40,039 nt of DNA, taken from NCBI GenBank assembly GCA_964534315.1, contig CAZHOV010000031.1, forward strand, positions 1 through 40,039, read 5' to 3'. Below the pieces are notes generated by a model that ran no database searches, was not told the origin of the DNA, and was given only the letters and a program-made list of their open reading frames with translations. A program made the translations under genes and the position numbers. The stretch's first letter is position 1. Every line of letters begins with the position of its first letter. Below, in pieces: positions 1 to 7,655 of this stretch. This stretch comes from CAZHOV01 sp964534315. Lineage in GTDB: Bacteria; Bacteroidota; Bacteroidia; Chitinophagales; Saprospiraceae.

Positions 1-30
1 AGTCAATTTCATTCGAACAAATTATTATAC

Positions 31-80
31 AAGCAATTTTGATTTGCCGCTTATAACCAAGCAATTTTATTTGGCCGCTT
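31..80. repeat. Two imperfect tandem copies of a ~22-28 bp unit
   Basis: Positions 31-52 and 59-80 carry near-identical text beginning AAGCAATTTT and ending TTGCCGCTT or TGGCCGCTT, at a 28 bp period. The preceding TTATA(A)C is shared as well. The unit lies about 140 bp before the peptidase start at 217. It could be an operator pair or a decayed repeat. The rest of 1-216 is AT-rich and I see no gene and no convincing promoter in it. Confidence 0.5.
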
Positions 81-216
81 TGGTTAATTAAAACAAGGTA
101 AAAATAAAAGGTTTCGTCCATAAGAAAAAATGTGATCGATCCCCATTACGCTACGAATTAATAAATTTATCGGATATTGAGTTTAAAACCTTAGTATAAA
201 ATCGAATACAATACGT

Positions 217-1878
217 ATGAAAAAATCTCTTATTGTCATTTCGTTACTTTTTGTCTGGTTTTTACTACCTGCACAAAAAGGGTTTTACAAGAGCTATAAA
301 TTTACGCAGGCGGATACGCTTAGGGGCATGTTAAGGCCTGAACGTACTTGTTACGACGTTCAGTTTTACGATCTTTCTATTTCGATCGACCCGTCAAAAA
401 AAACTATTTCGGGTTACAATGATATTCATTTCATTGCCCTTAATGATTTCACGAAGTTGCAGATCGACCTATTTTCCAATATGAAAATTAACCGGATAGA
501 ATTTAAAGGGCAGGAACTTTCGTTTACTCGTCTGTATAATGCAGTATTTATTGAATTTCCTCTTCAGGCGGCTGGAAATGGAGGTGTTTTCAGGGTTTAT
601 TACGAAGGGAAGCCCAACGTAGCTCGGCGCCCGCCCTGGGATGGCGGTTTCGTATGGCAAAAGGATAAAAACGGGGACCCCTGGATCGGTGTAGCATGTG
701 AAGGTGATGGTGCCAGTTTGTGGTGGCCCAATAAAGATCATCTATCTGACGAACCAGATAGCATGGCCATTTCGGTTACCGTGCCTAAAGGATTAGTATG
801 CGTATCCAATGGCAACCTGCGGTCTAGAGAAATGGTAGAAAAGGGGGTTGAACGATTTAACTGGTTTGTTTCCTATCCGATCAACAATTATAATGTGACG
901 GTCAACATCGCCAAATACGTTCATTTTACAGATACATATACAGCAGAAGACGGGCAGGTTTTGGAATGTGATTATTACGTGCTTCCATACAATTTGGAAA
1001 AGGCCAAAAAACAGTTCCAACAGGTAGATAAAGTACTGGCTTGTTTTGAACGCTTTTTCGGAAAATATCCTTTTTGGGAAGATGGATATGCCCTGGTGGA
1101 AACCCCTTATCTGGGCATGGAACATCAAAGTGCTATTGCCTACGGGAACCAATACATGCGAGGCTACCTCGGTGGGATGATTCCCAAAAATATGGATTGG
1201 GATTACATCATTATCCACGAGACCGGGCATGAGTGGTTTGGAAACAGCATCAGTTGCAATGATCTTGCAGAAATGTGGATCCATGAATCCTTTACCACTT
1301 ACATGGAAGCGTTGTATGTAGAATGTGTTTATAATTATGAAGAGGCGATAAAATACCTGGCTAGCCAACGATATTACATTATGAACGAGGAACCCATTTT
1401 AGGTCCAAAAAATGTTAATTGGGAAGATTGGAAGGGGAGCGATCACTATTATAAAGGAGCCTGGATGCTGCATACGCTAAGACATGCCATTAATGACGAT
1501 GCACTTTGGTTCGATCTGTTGAAATCCTTTTATCAAAAGCACAAAAGATCCAATATCACTACTGCTGATTTTGTTGACTACGTTAACGCATGTACTAAAA
1601 AAGATTTCACGAGTTTTTTTGAACAGTATCTGGAGTATCCAACCATTCCGACTTTAGAATACAAACTGAAAGAAAAAAAGAATAAACTAGTATTCTCCTA
1701 TCGTTGGCAAGCAGATGCTGAAGGATTTGATATGCCTTTTTTAGTTGGAGAATCAGAGGATTATCAGTTGATAAGGCCTAATGCAGCCTGGCAGTCACAG
1801 ACTTTTGAAAACATGGAATTGGATGATTTTCGTTTAGCTACCGAGTTATTTTTAATAAAAACCCAACGAATAGACTAA
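217..1878 (+). CDS. Secreted M1-family metallopeptidase (aminopeptidase N-like)
   Basis: Zinc metallopeptidase of the gluzincin M1 family, expected to remove N-terminal residues from peptides outside the cytoplasm. The N-terminus is a signal peptide (KK then a hydrophobic run, ending near LLPAQ at about residue 20). An N-terminal beta domain covers roughly 40-230. The substrate-binding GxMEN-type motif appears as G300-M-E-H-Q. The zinc site is H334-ETG-H338 followed 18 residues later by E357, the exact HExxH-x18-E spacing, so it should be active. At 553 aa it lacks the large C-terminal helical domain of E. coli PepN, as is common in Bacteroidota secreted M1 enzymes. A kinase/regulator pair follows 30 bp downstream on the same strand, so co-transcription is likely. 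Substrate is unknown. Confidence 0.9.
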   Translation: MKKSLIVISLLFVWFLLPAQKGFYKSYKFTQADTLRGMLRPERTCYDVQFYDLSISIDPSKKTISGYNDIHFIALNDFTKLQIDLFSNMKINRIEFKGQELSFTRLYNAVFIEFPLQAAGNGGVFRVYYEGKPNVARRPPWDGGFVWQKDKNGDPWIGVACEGDGASLWWPNKDHLSDEPDSMAISVTVPKGLVCVSNGNLRSREMVEKGVERFNWFVSYPINNYNVTVNIAKYVHFTDTYTAEDGQVLECDYYVLPYNLEKAKKQFQQVDKVLACFERFFGKYPFWEDGYALVETPYLGMEHQSAIAYGNQYMRGYLGGMIPKNMDWDYIIIHETGHEWFGNSISCNDLAEMWIHESFTTYMEALYVECVYNYEEAIKYLASQRYYIMNEEPILGPKNVNWEDWKGSDHYYKGAWMLHTLRHAINDDALWFDLLKSFYQKHKRSNITTADFVDYVNACTKKDFTSFFEQYLEYPTIPTLEYKLKEKKNKLVFSYRWQADAEGFDMPFLVGESEDYQLIRPNAAWQSQTFENMELDDFRLATELFLIKTQRID

Positions 1879-1908
1879 TTTTTTGTTAGAAGGTAAAATT
1901 TAGGGCTT

Positions 1909-2976
1909 ATGAAAAAGAAGCAGTTACGAATATTATCCTACACGGTTATGGTCTACATGCTACTGGCCTTTTCCTGGTGGTCTGTTTTATTATTGAAAAA
2001 GAATAAAGAAGCCTTTAACTACAAGGCCTGGTATACAGAGTTGCAAATGGAAAAAGCAGGGAAGTTACCGATTGATGGGGATTTTGAAAAAACGCCTGAT
2101 TATCAGTTGATAAAAGAAGAGTTTGACGGACAGCGAAACATGATCATTGGAGAAGGTGTGGTATTTGTGATCACTATTGTGGTCGGTATCTGGCTGGTAA
2201 ACAACGCCTATCATCGGCAGATGATCGCTGCCAATCAGAGGAGAAATTTCCTGTTGTCCATCACTCATGAATTAAAATCTCCTATTGCTTCTATTAAATT
2301 GGTATTGGAAACTTTCCGCAAGCGTAAAGGGTTGAGTGAAAAACAAACCGATAAATTATGCCAAAATGGACTAGAAGAAGCGGATCGCTTGCATCAATTG
2401 GTAAATGACCTTTTGCTAGGGGCAAAAATGGAAAAATCTTACCGGCCTAACCGACAGTCTATTCAATTGGAGCCATTCTTTAAAAAATTGATCCAACAAT
2501 TTACCTCTTTTCAGAAGAATGCGTCGATCAATTTGAATGTTGCTGCCAATATGTCTCCGATATCTTTTGATAAACAGGGCTTGGAAGCAGTAACGACCAA
2601 CTTGCTGAGCAACGCGGTCAAATATTCAACAGGCATTGCCCAAATTGATTTGATAGTTTACGAAGAAAATAGTAAGGTGTTTATTGAATTTAGAGATCAA
2701 GGCATTGGCATTCCGGATGATGAAAAAAAACGCATTTTCCAAAAATTTTACCGGATTGGTAATGAAGACACCCGTAAGACCAAAGGCACAGGGCTGGGGT
2801 TGTATATCGTTGATGAAATTGTCAAAGCGCACGGCGGCGCCATTCAGGTAATGGATAATCAGCCAACCGGAACGATCTTTCAGCTACAACTACCTACTAA
2901 TCAACTGGCTACTCGAAAAACAACCAAATCCACAAAACCGAAAGAAACCCTTACTAAAGAAATTGAAAATATTTAG
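1909..2976 (+). CDS. Two-component sensor histidine kinase
   Basis: Membrane-bound sensor kinase that phosphorylates a response regulator. TM1 is at about residues 10-29 and TM2 at about 79-98, leaving a small periplasmic loop of about 50 residues with no recognisable sensor fold. The HisKA phosphoacceptor is H120 in SITHELKSP. The ATPase domain has the N box (LLSNAVKYS), the G1 box (DQGIGIP) and the G2 box (KGTGLGLYIV). There is no evident HAMP domain; a short helical linker joins TM2 to HisKA. The tail after the ATPase domain is Lys/Thr-rich. It ends 3 nt before the regulator gene, which is surely its partner. The stimulus cannot be read from sequence. Confidence 0.93.
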   Translation: MKKKQLRILSYTVMVYMLLAFSWWSVLLLKKNKEAFNYKAWYTELQMEKAGKLPIDGDFEKTPDYQLIKEEFDGQRNMIIGEGVVFVITIVVGIWLVNNAYHRQMIAANQRRNFLLSITHELKSPIASIKLVLETFRKRKGLSEKQTDKLCQNGLEEADRLHQLVNDLLLGAKMEKSYRPNRQSIQLEPFFKKLIQQFTSFQKNASINLNVAANMSPISFDKQGLEAVTTNLLSNAVKYSTGIAQIDLIVYEENSKVFIEFRDQGIGIPDDEKKRIFQKFYRIGNEDTRKTKGTGLGLYIVDEIVKAHGGAIQVMDNQPTGTIFQLQLPTNQLATRKTTKSTKPKETLTKEIENI

Positions 2977-2979
2977 CAT

Positions 2980-3663
2980 ATGCGTATTTTATTGGTCGAA
3001 GATGAAGAAAATATTTTAGATGTAGTACAGCTCAATTTAGAACTGGAAGATTACGAAGTAGTCACTGCAACAGATGGAAAAAAAGCTCTGAAGGCGGTGG
3101 AAGGACAGCATTTTGACTTGTTGATCCTCGATGTCATGCTCCCCGAAATAGATGGGTTTCAGATCTGCGAGCAAGTTCGTCTGACCAATGTAGAAACGCC
3201 TATCTTATTCCTTACTGCGAAAGATGCTCCCGAGGACCGAATTGCTGGATTGAAAAAAGGCGCAGATGACTATCTCACTAAACCCTTTAATCTGGAAGAG
3301 CTTTTATTGCGGGTGAATAACCTGATTCGGAGAACTCAAAAGAAAGAAAATAACTCGATACACGAGGTAACTTTCGGGCATAATAAGATCGACTTTTCTA
3401 CTTATGAAGCCGTAGGCAACCAAGGCAAATTTAATTTGACGAAAAAAGAAGCGATGCTTCTGAAATTGCTTATCGAGCGCAAAAACGAAGTGGTTTCCCG
3501 GCAGCAAATCCTCCAGTCGGTCTGGGGCTACGATGTCTATCCTTCTACCAGGACGATCGATAATTTCATTCTTTCTTTCCGAAAATACTTCGAAGAAGAT
3601 CCCAAAAATCCCCAATTTTTTGTCTCTGTAAGAGGAGTGGGATATAAATTTAAAGAAGACTAA
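2980..3663 (+). CDS. OmpR/PhoB-family response regulator
   Basis: DNA-binding response regulator paired with the kinase 3 nt upstream. The receiver domain (about 1-120) has the acidic pair near residues 7-9 (VEDEEN), phosphoacceptor D51 (LILDVMLPEIDG), the conserved T in FLTAKDA and K in LTKPF. The C-terminal domain (about 128-225) is a winged helix of the Trans_reg_C type, with the recognition region around YPSTRTIDNFI and the usual terminal hairpin VRGVGYKF. Length of 227 aa is normal. Targets are unknown; the peptidase gene upstream of the pair is a candidate by proximity only. Confidence 0.95.
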   Translation: MRILLVEDEENILDVVQLNLELEDYEVVTATDGKKALKAVEGQHFDLLILDVMLPEIDGFQICEQVRLTNVETPILFLTAKDAPEDRIAGLKKGADDYLTKPFNLEELLLRVNNLIRRTQKKENNSIHEVTFGHNKIDFSTYEAVGNQGKFNLTKKEAMLLKLLIERKNEVVSRQQILQSVWGYDVYPSTRTIDNFILSFRKYFEEDPKNPQFFVSVRGVGYKFKED

Positions 3664-3673
3664 AGCGAGACTC

Positions 3674-3704
3674 TTGTTTCTTAATTTTATTTCCCATATC
3701 TTTG
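3674..3704 (+). promoter_or_regulatory. Bacteroidota-type promoter of rpsP
   Basis: TTG at 3674-3676 and TATCTTTG at 3697-3704, separated by 20 bp, match the known Bacteroidota -33 (TTTG/TTG) and -7 (TAnnTTTG) elements. Transcription would start near 3711, giving an rpsP leader of about 65 nt. It implies that rpsP is transcribed independently of the regulator gene that ends at 3663. Confidence 0.65.
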
Positions 3705-3777
3705 CGCCCGTTAAAAATCTGCAGTTCGTTAAGCGAATTACGCGGGTATGGTTAACCCAATTAAATTTTAACTTATA

Positions 3778-4398
3778 ATGGCAGTAAAAATTAGATTACA
3801 ACGCAAGGGGAGAAAAAAAAGGCCGTTTTATCACATTGTGGTGGCTGATGGTAGAGCTCCTCGAGACGGAAGGTTCATTGAAAAGATTGGTACGTACAAT
3901 CCAATGACCAAACCTGCTACCATCGTACTAGACCGCGATTTGGCCTTTGACTGGCTGATGAAGGGGGCGCAACCTACGGATACTGTTAGAGCAATTCTTC
4001 GATTCAAAGGTGTTTTATATCGAAAACACTTGATGAGAGGTGTAAATAAAGGTGCTTTGACTGAAGAACAAGCAATGGTGAAATACCAAGAATGGATCGA
4101 CGAAAAAGAAGCCAAAATAGCAGAACGCTTCAAGAAATCTGAAGAAGAAAGAGAAGCGACACTTGCTAAGCTGGCAGGTCTGGATGTCGTCCAAGAAGCA
4201 CCAGAAGATCAGCCATCTGATGAAATCCCTTCTGTTGAGGTAGCAGAAGATAGTGAAGGAGAACAACAAGCAGAAAATACTACAGAAGAAACACCAACTG
4301 AGGAAAATACAGAGGAAGATACTGCTCCAGTCGAAGAGGCTGCTGCGGAAGAAAGCAAAGAAGAAGCTCCGGCTGAAGAAAATGACGACGAGAAATAA
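3778..4398 (+). CDS. rpsP: 30S ribosomal protein S16 with long acidic C-terminal tail
   Basis: Small-subunit ribosomal protein. The first ~80 residues are canonical S16: MAVKIRLQRKGRKKRPFYHIV, then RDGRFIEKIGTYNP and the W-x-x-x-GAQPTDTVR segment. At 206 aa it is far longer than the ~80 aa E. coli protein. Residues ~80-135 are a charged helical extension, and about 140-206 are low-complexity Glu/Ala/Thr/Pro. C-terminal extensions on S16 are known in Bacteroidota, so this is probably lineage-specific rather than a fusion. The gene has its own promoter at 3674-3704 and a terminator-like hairpin downstream. The rimM and trmD genes that often follow rpsP are absent here. Confidence 0.97.
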   Translation: MAVKIRLQRKGRKKRPFYHIVVADGRAPRDGRFIEKIGTYNPMTKPATIVLDRDLAFDWLMKGAQPTDTVRAILRFKGVLYRKHLMRGVNKGALTEEQAMVKYQEWIDEKEAKIAERFKKSEEEREATLAKLAGLDVVQEAPEDQPSDEIPSVEVAEDSEGEQQAENTTEETPTEENTEEDTAPVEEAAAEESKEEAPAEENDDEK

Positions 4399-4429
4399 TC
4401 GTCTTTAGAACTTAAGATGCTAATCAAAA

Positions 4430-4478
4430 CATGGATCATCCCGAATTTTTAAAATCCGGAATAATTCATGTTTTTTTC
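4430..4478 (+). terminator. Rho-independent terminator of rpsP
   Basis: Imperfect inverted repeat with left arm CATGGATCATCCCG from 4430 and right arm CCGGAATAATTCATG ending 4470, an A/T-rich loop, then seven Ts (4471-4477). It lies about 30 bp after the rpsP stop. The stem contains a few G:U pairs and mismatches. Confidence 0.7.
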
Positions 4479-4488
4479 TTGCTTAATT

Positions 4489-4614
4489 ATCAAAAGGTTT
4501 AGTAAAGGACGAAGTCTTTACTACGAGTAGTGAAGGTACTATCGTTCACTATCATGAAGGCAACGTCCTTCATTGAAAGCACTTTTTTGAATCAAAAAAA
4601 CGACACCTTTTGAT
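4489..4614. repeat. Nested palindromic element: outer inverted repeat enclosing three related hairpins
   Basis: The ends ATCAAAAGGT (4489-4498) and ACCTTTTGAT (4605-4614) are perfect inverted repeats about 106 bp apart. Inside are three successive hairpins. H1 (4501-4522) is AGTAAAGGAC/GTCTTTACT with one bulge. H2 (4528-4551) is TAGTGAA/TTCACTA. H3 (4554-4573) is ATGAAGG/CCTTCAT. The left arms share a (G/A)TRAAGG pattern, so the hairpins look like diverged tandem copies. A fourth weak A/T stem (TTTTTT/AAAAAA) precedes the closing arm. There is no coding potential. It could be a structured RNA or a REP-like/MITE-like remnant. The whole 4399-4793 interval is gene-free and consists of this element, the terminator before it and two more hairpins after it. 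Confidence 0.7.
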
Positions 4615-4620
4615 CTAATT

Positions 4621-4672
4621 TTTTAAAAAGAATGCTGTGAATTTCAAAAAATTCACAGCATTCCTTTTAAAA
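4621..4672. repeat. Long near-perfect hairpin
   Basis: Arms 4630-4644 and 4649-4663 pair perfectly over 15 bp (GAATGCTGTGAATTT and its complement) around a 4-nt loop. Beyond one A/C mismatch the pairing continues into TTTTAAAA/TTTTAAAA flanks, giving an overall stem of about 24 bp. It could act as a terminator or an insulating structure. There is no long T tract on the plus-strand side. Confidence 0.7.
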
Positions 4673-4750
4673 ATACCTGAAAAGGGCTGTAGATTTTAAG
4701 CTTGATAATAGGCTCAAGCCCGTTAATCTTAGCAAAAAATGGCCCATAAG

Positions 4751-4790
4751 TCATCTCGATCCCGCATTTAAGATAATGCGGGACGGATGA
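4751..4790. repeat. Hairpin in the 5' leader of the RluD-type gene
   Basis: TCATCTCGATCCCGCAT (4751-4767) pairs with ATGCGGGACGGATGA (4776-4790) with small bulges. The 7-bp core CCCGCAT/ATGCGGG is perfect. It ends 3 nt before the ATG at 4794 and 30 nt before the ATG at 4821, so it would block initiation at the first and favours the second. It may be another extragenic palindrome or a translational control element. Confidence 0.6.
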
Positions 4791-4820
4791 TTCATGTTTT
4801 CTTTTAGTTTATTGACTCCT

Positions 4821-5888
4821 ATGTCCGATCAAGATGACCTTACCAATCTAACTCCCGAATCTCAACAAGAGATTCAATCCTTTTTGATCGATCCTAAACA
4901 AGAACCGCTCCGGATCGATAAGTTTCTCATGGATCGGCTCAAACAAGTATCCCGCAATAAGGTGCAAGCAGCTATCAAAGCTGGTAATGTTAAGGTAGAT
5001 GGCAAAACGGTTAAGGCTAACTATAAGATCAAACCGGGAGAGAAGATCTATGTCGTCATCAAAAAACATCCGCTTGCTAAGGGAATCGTTGCTCCCGAAA
5101 ATATTTCCCTTGATATCCGTTACGAAGATGAGGATCTTTTGATCGTTCATAAACCACCAGGGCTGGTCGTACATCCTGGGTTTGGTAACTTTTCCGGAAC
5201 CCTGGTTAATGGCTTGGTTTATTATCTCAACGGGATGGACCTGCCTTTCCAGGAAGGGAATCTTGAAGATCGACCCGGACTGGTCCATCGAATTGATAAA
5301 AACACTTCCGGCCTCCTCGTTATCGCCAAGAACGAGCCAACGATGACCCATTTGGCCAAACAATTTTTCGATCATACCGTGAAACGGGAGTATCTCGCAC
5401 TCCTTTGGAGCGAATTTGATGAAGACGAAGGCACCATTACCGGAAATATCGGCCGGGATCCTCGCAATAGGCTTAAAATGACCGTCTTTCCTGATGGCGA
5501 TGAAGGTAAACATGCCGTTACCCACTTCGAAGTAGTTGAACGGCTCTATTACGTCAGTCTGGTGAAATGCCGCCTGGAAACAGGAAGAACTCACCAGATC
5601 AGAGTACACTTTTCTTACAAAGGGCACCCCGTTTTTAACGACGATCGCTATGGAGGCGATCGCGTAGTGAAGGGAACTGTTTTTTCCAAATATAAATCCT
5701 TTGTCGAGAATTGCTTCAAGATTATTCCGCGTCATGCCCTACACGCAAAAACCCTTGGTTTTATTCATCCCAGGACAGGAAAAGAAATGCTTTTCGACTC
5801 TGATCTGCCTGAGGACTTTGCCACTGTCCTTGAAAAATGGCGCAAATATGTAAAAAGTAGAAAAGACCTCAAACAAAGGGGCTTTTAA
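4821..5888 (+). CDS. rluD: RluA/RluD-family 23S rRNA pseudouridine synthase
   Basis: Isomerises specific uridines to pseudouridine in large-subunit rRNA. An N-terminal S4 RNA-binding domain (about 25-85 of the ORF, RIDKFLMDRL...NKVQAAIKAGNVKVDG) precedes the PseudoU_synth_2 catalytic domain. The catalytic Asp lies in HRIDKNTSGLLV (D159 counted from ATG 4821). The conserved ETGRTHQIRVHF segment follows. I chose ATG 4821 (MSDQDDL) over the in-frame ATG at 4794, because the extra nine residues are a hydrophobic run unlike the family and a stable hairpin abuts 4794. The assignment to RluD rather than RluA/RluC is by overall architecture; the exact target uridines are inferred. Confidence 0.9.
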   Translation: MSDQDDLTNLTPESQQEIQSFLIDPKQEPLRIDKFLMDRLKQVSRNKVQAAIKAGNVKVDGKTVKANYKIKPGEKIYVVIKKHPLAKGIVAPENISLDIRYEDEDLLIVHKPPGLVVHPGFGNFSGTLVNGLVYYLNGMDLPFQEGNLEDRPGLVHRIDKNTSGLLVIAKNEPTMTHLAKQFFDHTVKREYLALLWSEFDEDEGTITGNIGRDPRNRLKMTVFPDGDEGKHAVTHFEVVERLYYVSLVKCRLETGRTHQIRVHFSYKGHPVFNDDRYGGDRVVKGTVFSKYKSFVENCFKIIPRHALHAKTLGFIHPRTGKEMLFDSDLPEDFATVLEKWRKYVKSRKDLKQRGF

Positions 5889-5915
5889 AGAAGTTAGGTT
5901 GAAAATAAACTGTTC

Positions 5916-6935
5916 ATGACTTTACCTTTACAAAAAAGAATAGCAGCTTTCTCAAAGCTGGGCGAATATATCCTAAGCGAGCCGGAAGATATCAAGCCGG
6001 TTATTGCTAAGACTTACCTGGCTAATAAATGGTTTACCAAAGAAAATATTTCTAAATCACTGAAGGCAATAGCTTCCCAATTTTTGGAAGCTTCTGAATT
6101 AACAGCCTGGGTGCATCAGTATAATGTTGAAGAAACAACGCCTCAAACAGTTGGATTAGTCGCTGCCGGAAATATCCCCCTTGTCGGGTTTCATGATTTT
6201 TTATGTATCCTGATGGCAGGACACAAAGCACAGGTCAAGCTTTCTCAAAAGGACGAAAAACTCCTGCCATTTCTGGCCACTAAACTAGTGTCTTTTGAGC
6301 CTGCCTTAAAGGACAGCATCCAATTCGTCCCTCAACTTAAAAATTTTGATGTCATCATTGCTACGGGAAGCGACAATACCGCTCGTTACTTTGACTACTA
6401 CTTTGGGAGGTATCCCAATATTATCCGAAAAAACCGAAATAGCGTAGCTATTTTAACAGGTAAAGAACAGCCGGACGAATTAGAAAAACTCAACGATGAC
6501 ATTTTTGATTATTTTGGGCTAGGATGCCGGAGCGTTTCTAAGCTCTACCTCCCCAAAGGATATGAACTCCCGGGGTTAATTGAATACTTGAATAAAAAAG
6601 AAGAGGTGGTCTTTCACGATAAATACAAAAATAATTTTGACTACAATTACTCTCTTTTTATTTTAAATAAAATCCAGCATCTTCAAGGTAATACTGTTCT
6701 TTTAAGAGAAGAACCTTCTCTTCAATCACGCATAGGCTGCTTGCATTATGAATTTTACGAGGATGAAAATGAGTTATTGTTAAAAATTGAACAAGAAAAA
6801 GAACGAATACAAGTTATTGTTTCTCACGAATCTATAGGTCCCTATAAGATCGTTCCTCCTGGCAAAGCTCAACAACCTACACTGAGCGATTATGCCGATA
6901 ATATTGACACGATGGCGTTTTTAAGCAAGCTTTGA
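5916..6935 (+). CDS. LuxC-like acyl-CoA reductase
   Basis: Belongs to the LuxC/acyl-CoA reductase branch of the aldehyde dehydrogenase superfamily, which reduces acyl-CoA to aldehyde with NADPH. A nucleotide-binding segment is visible at about 75-90 (VGLVAAGNIPLVGFHDF), and the expected nucleophile is C204 in FGLGCRSVSKLYLP. The protein is 339 aa, shorter than LuxC (~480 aa), as is usual for the Bacteroidota form. It starts 27 nt after the pseudouridine synthase stop, on the same strand. There is no luxD/luxE or luciferase gene here, so bioluminescence is not implied; lipid or aldehyde metabolism is more likely. The substrate is unknown. Confidence 0.75.
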   Translation: MTLPLQKRIAAFSKLGEYILSEPEDIKPVIAKTYLANKWFTKENISKSLKAIASQFLEASELTAWVHQYNVEETTPQTVGLVAAGNIPLVGFHDFLCILMAGHKAQVKLSQKDEKLLPFLATKLVSFEPALKDSIQFVPQLKNFDVIIATGSDNTARYFDYYFGRYPNIIRKNRNSVAILTGKEQPDELEKLNDDIFDYFGLGCRSVSKLYLPKGYELPGLIEYLNKKEEVVFHDKYKNNFDYNYSLFILNKIQHLQGNTVLLREEPSLQSRIGCLHYEFYEDENELLLKIEQEKERIQVIVSHESIGPYKIVPPGKAQQPTLSDYADNIDTMAFLSKL

Positions 6936-7007
6936 TACCGAGCAATGTCGCAGCAATGAAGCGCAGCCTGAAAATAAATTTTGGATCAAACCAAAACATG
7001 AAACCCG

Positions 7008-7655
7008 ATGAGTCGAAAAGAAAAAGCAACAAAAATAGCCGCCCTACTTGATAAACTATATCCAAAAGTACCGGTTCCTTTGGACCATCAGGATCCTTAC
7101 ACGCTTCTAATAGCTGTTTTATTGTCGGCTCAATGTACTGACGTACGGGTAAATAAGGTGACGCCTTTTTTATTCGAAAAGGCTGATAATCCTTTTGATA
7201 TGGCTGATTTGGCTGTTGAGGAAATCAAATCGATCATCCGCCCATGTGGTTTGTCTCCGCGCAAATCAAAAGCCATTCATGAATTATCTCATATTCTGAT
7301 CGACAAATATGGTGGAAAAGTTCCGGATGATATGGATTTGCTGGAAGAATTGCCGGGAGTAGGGCATAAGACGGCTTCAGTCGTCATGTCGCAAGCGTTT
7401 GGAGTTCCTGCCTTTCCGGTAGATACGCATATTCACCGTCTTGCCTATCGATGGACACTAAGCACCGGAAAAAGCGTCACCAAAACAGAGCAAGACCTCA
7501 AAAAGGTATTTCCTAAAGAGATTTGGAATAAGCTTCACTTACAGATCATCTTTTTTGGAAGGGAATATTGCCCTGCCCGCGGACATGATCCCTATAAATG
7601 CCCTATTTGCAGCAAATATGGCCGCAAGAGTTTGTTTAAGGGGACTAAAGTTTGA
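7008..7655 (+). CDS. nth: Endonuclease III (DNA glycosylase/AP lyase)
   Basis: Base-excision repair enzyme that removes oxidised pyrimidines and cleaves the abasic site. The helix-hairpin-helix motif LPGVGHKTA carries catalytic K121, and the second catalytic residue is D139 in PVDTHIHRL, matching E. coli K120/D138. At 215 aa the length is typical. The C-terminal cluster region is unusual: I see C188-x9-C198-x2-C201 and no fourth cysteine, where canonical Nth has C-x6-C-x2-C-x5-C. The final 11 nt overlap the 3' end of the convergent tamL gene. Confidence 0.93.
   Translation: MSRKEKATKIAALLDKLYPKVPVPLDHQDPYTLLIAVLLSAQCTDVRVNKVTPFLFEKADNPFDMADLAVEEIKSIIRPCGLSPRKSKAIHELSHILIDKYGGKVPDDMDLLEELPGVGHKTASVVMSQAFGVPAFPVDTHIHRLAYRWTLSTGKSVTKTEQDLKKVFPKEIWNKLHLQIIFFGREYCPARGHDPYKCPICSKYGRKSLFKGTKV

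Noticed and set aside
793..1368. 191-codon antisense frame over the M1 peptidase
   Set aside because: It covers the zinc-site region of a clear enzyme and its product looks unlike a protein family.
3778..4398. S16 tail as a fused second protein
   Set aside because: The tail is low-complexity Glu/Ala/Thr/Pro with no domain, and long S16 tails are known in this phylum.
4489..4614. tRNA-like cloverleaf
   Set aside because: The stems have wrong lengths and order, there is no T-loop consensus or CCA end, and the closing arms are 10 bp across 126 nt.
4848..5735. Long antisense frame (295 codons) opposite the pseudouridine synthase gene
   Set aside because: Its translation has no recognisable fold, while the plus strand has intact S4 and catalytic motifs. 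It is a shadow.
5916..6935. Bioluminescence lux operon, from the LuxC-like gene
   Set aside because: No luxA, B, D or E gene is present; this short form is widespread in non-luminous Bacteroidota.
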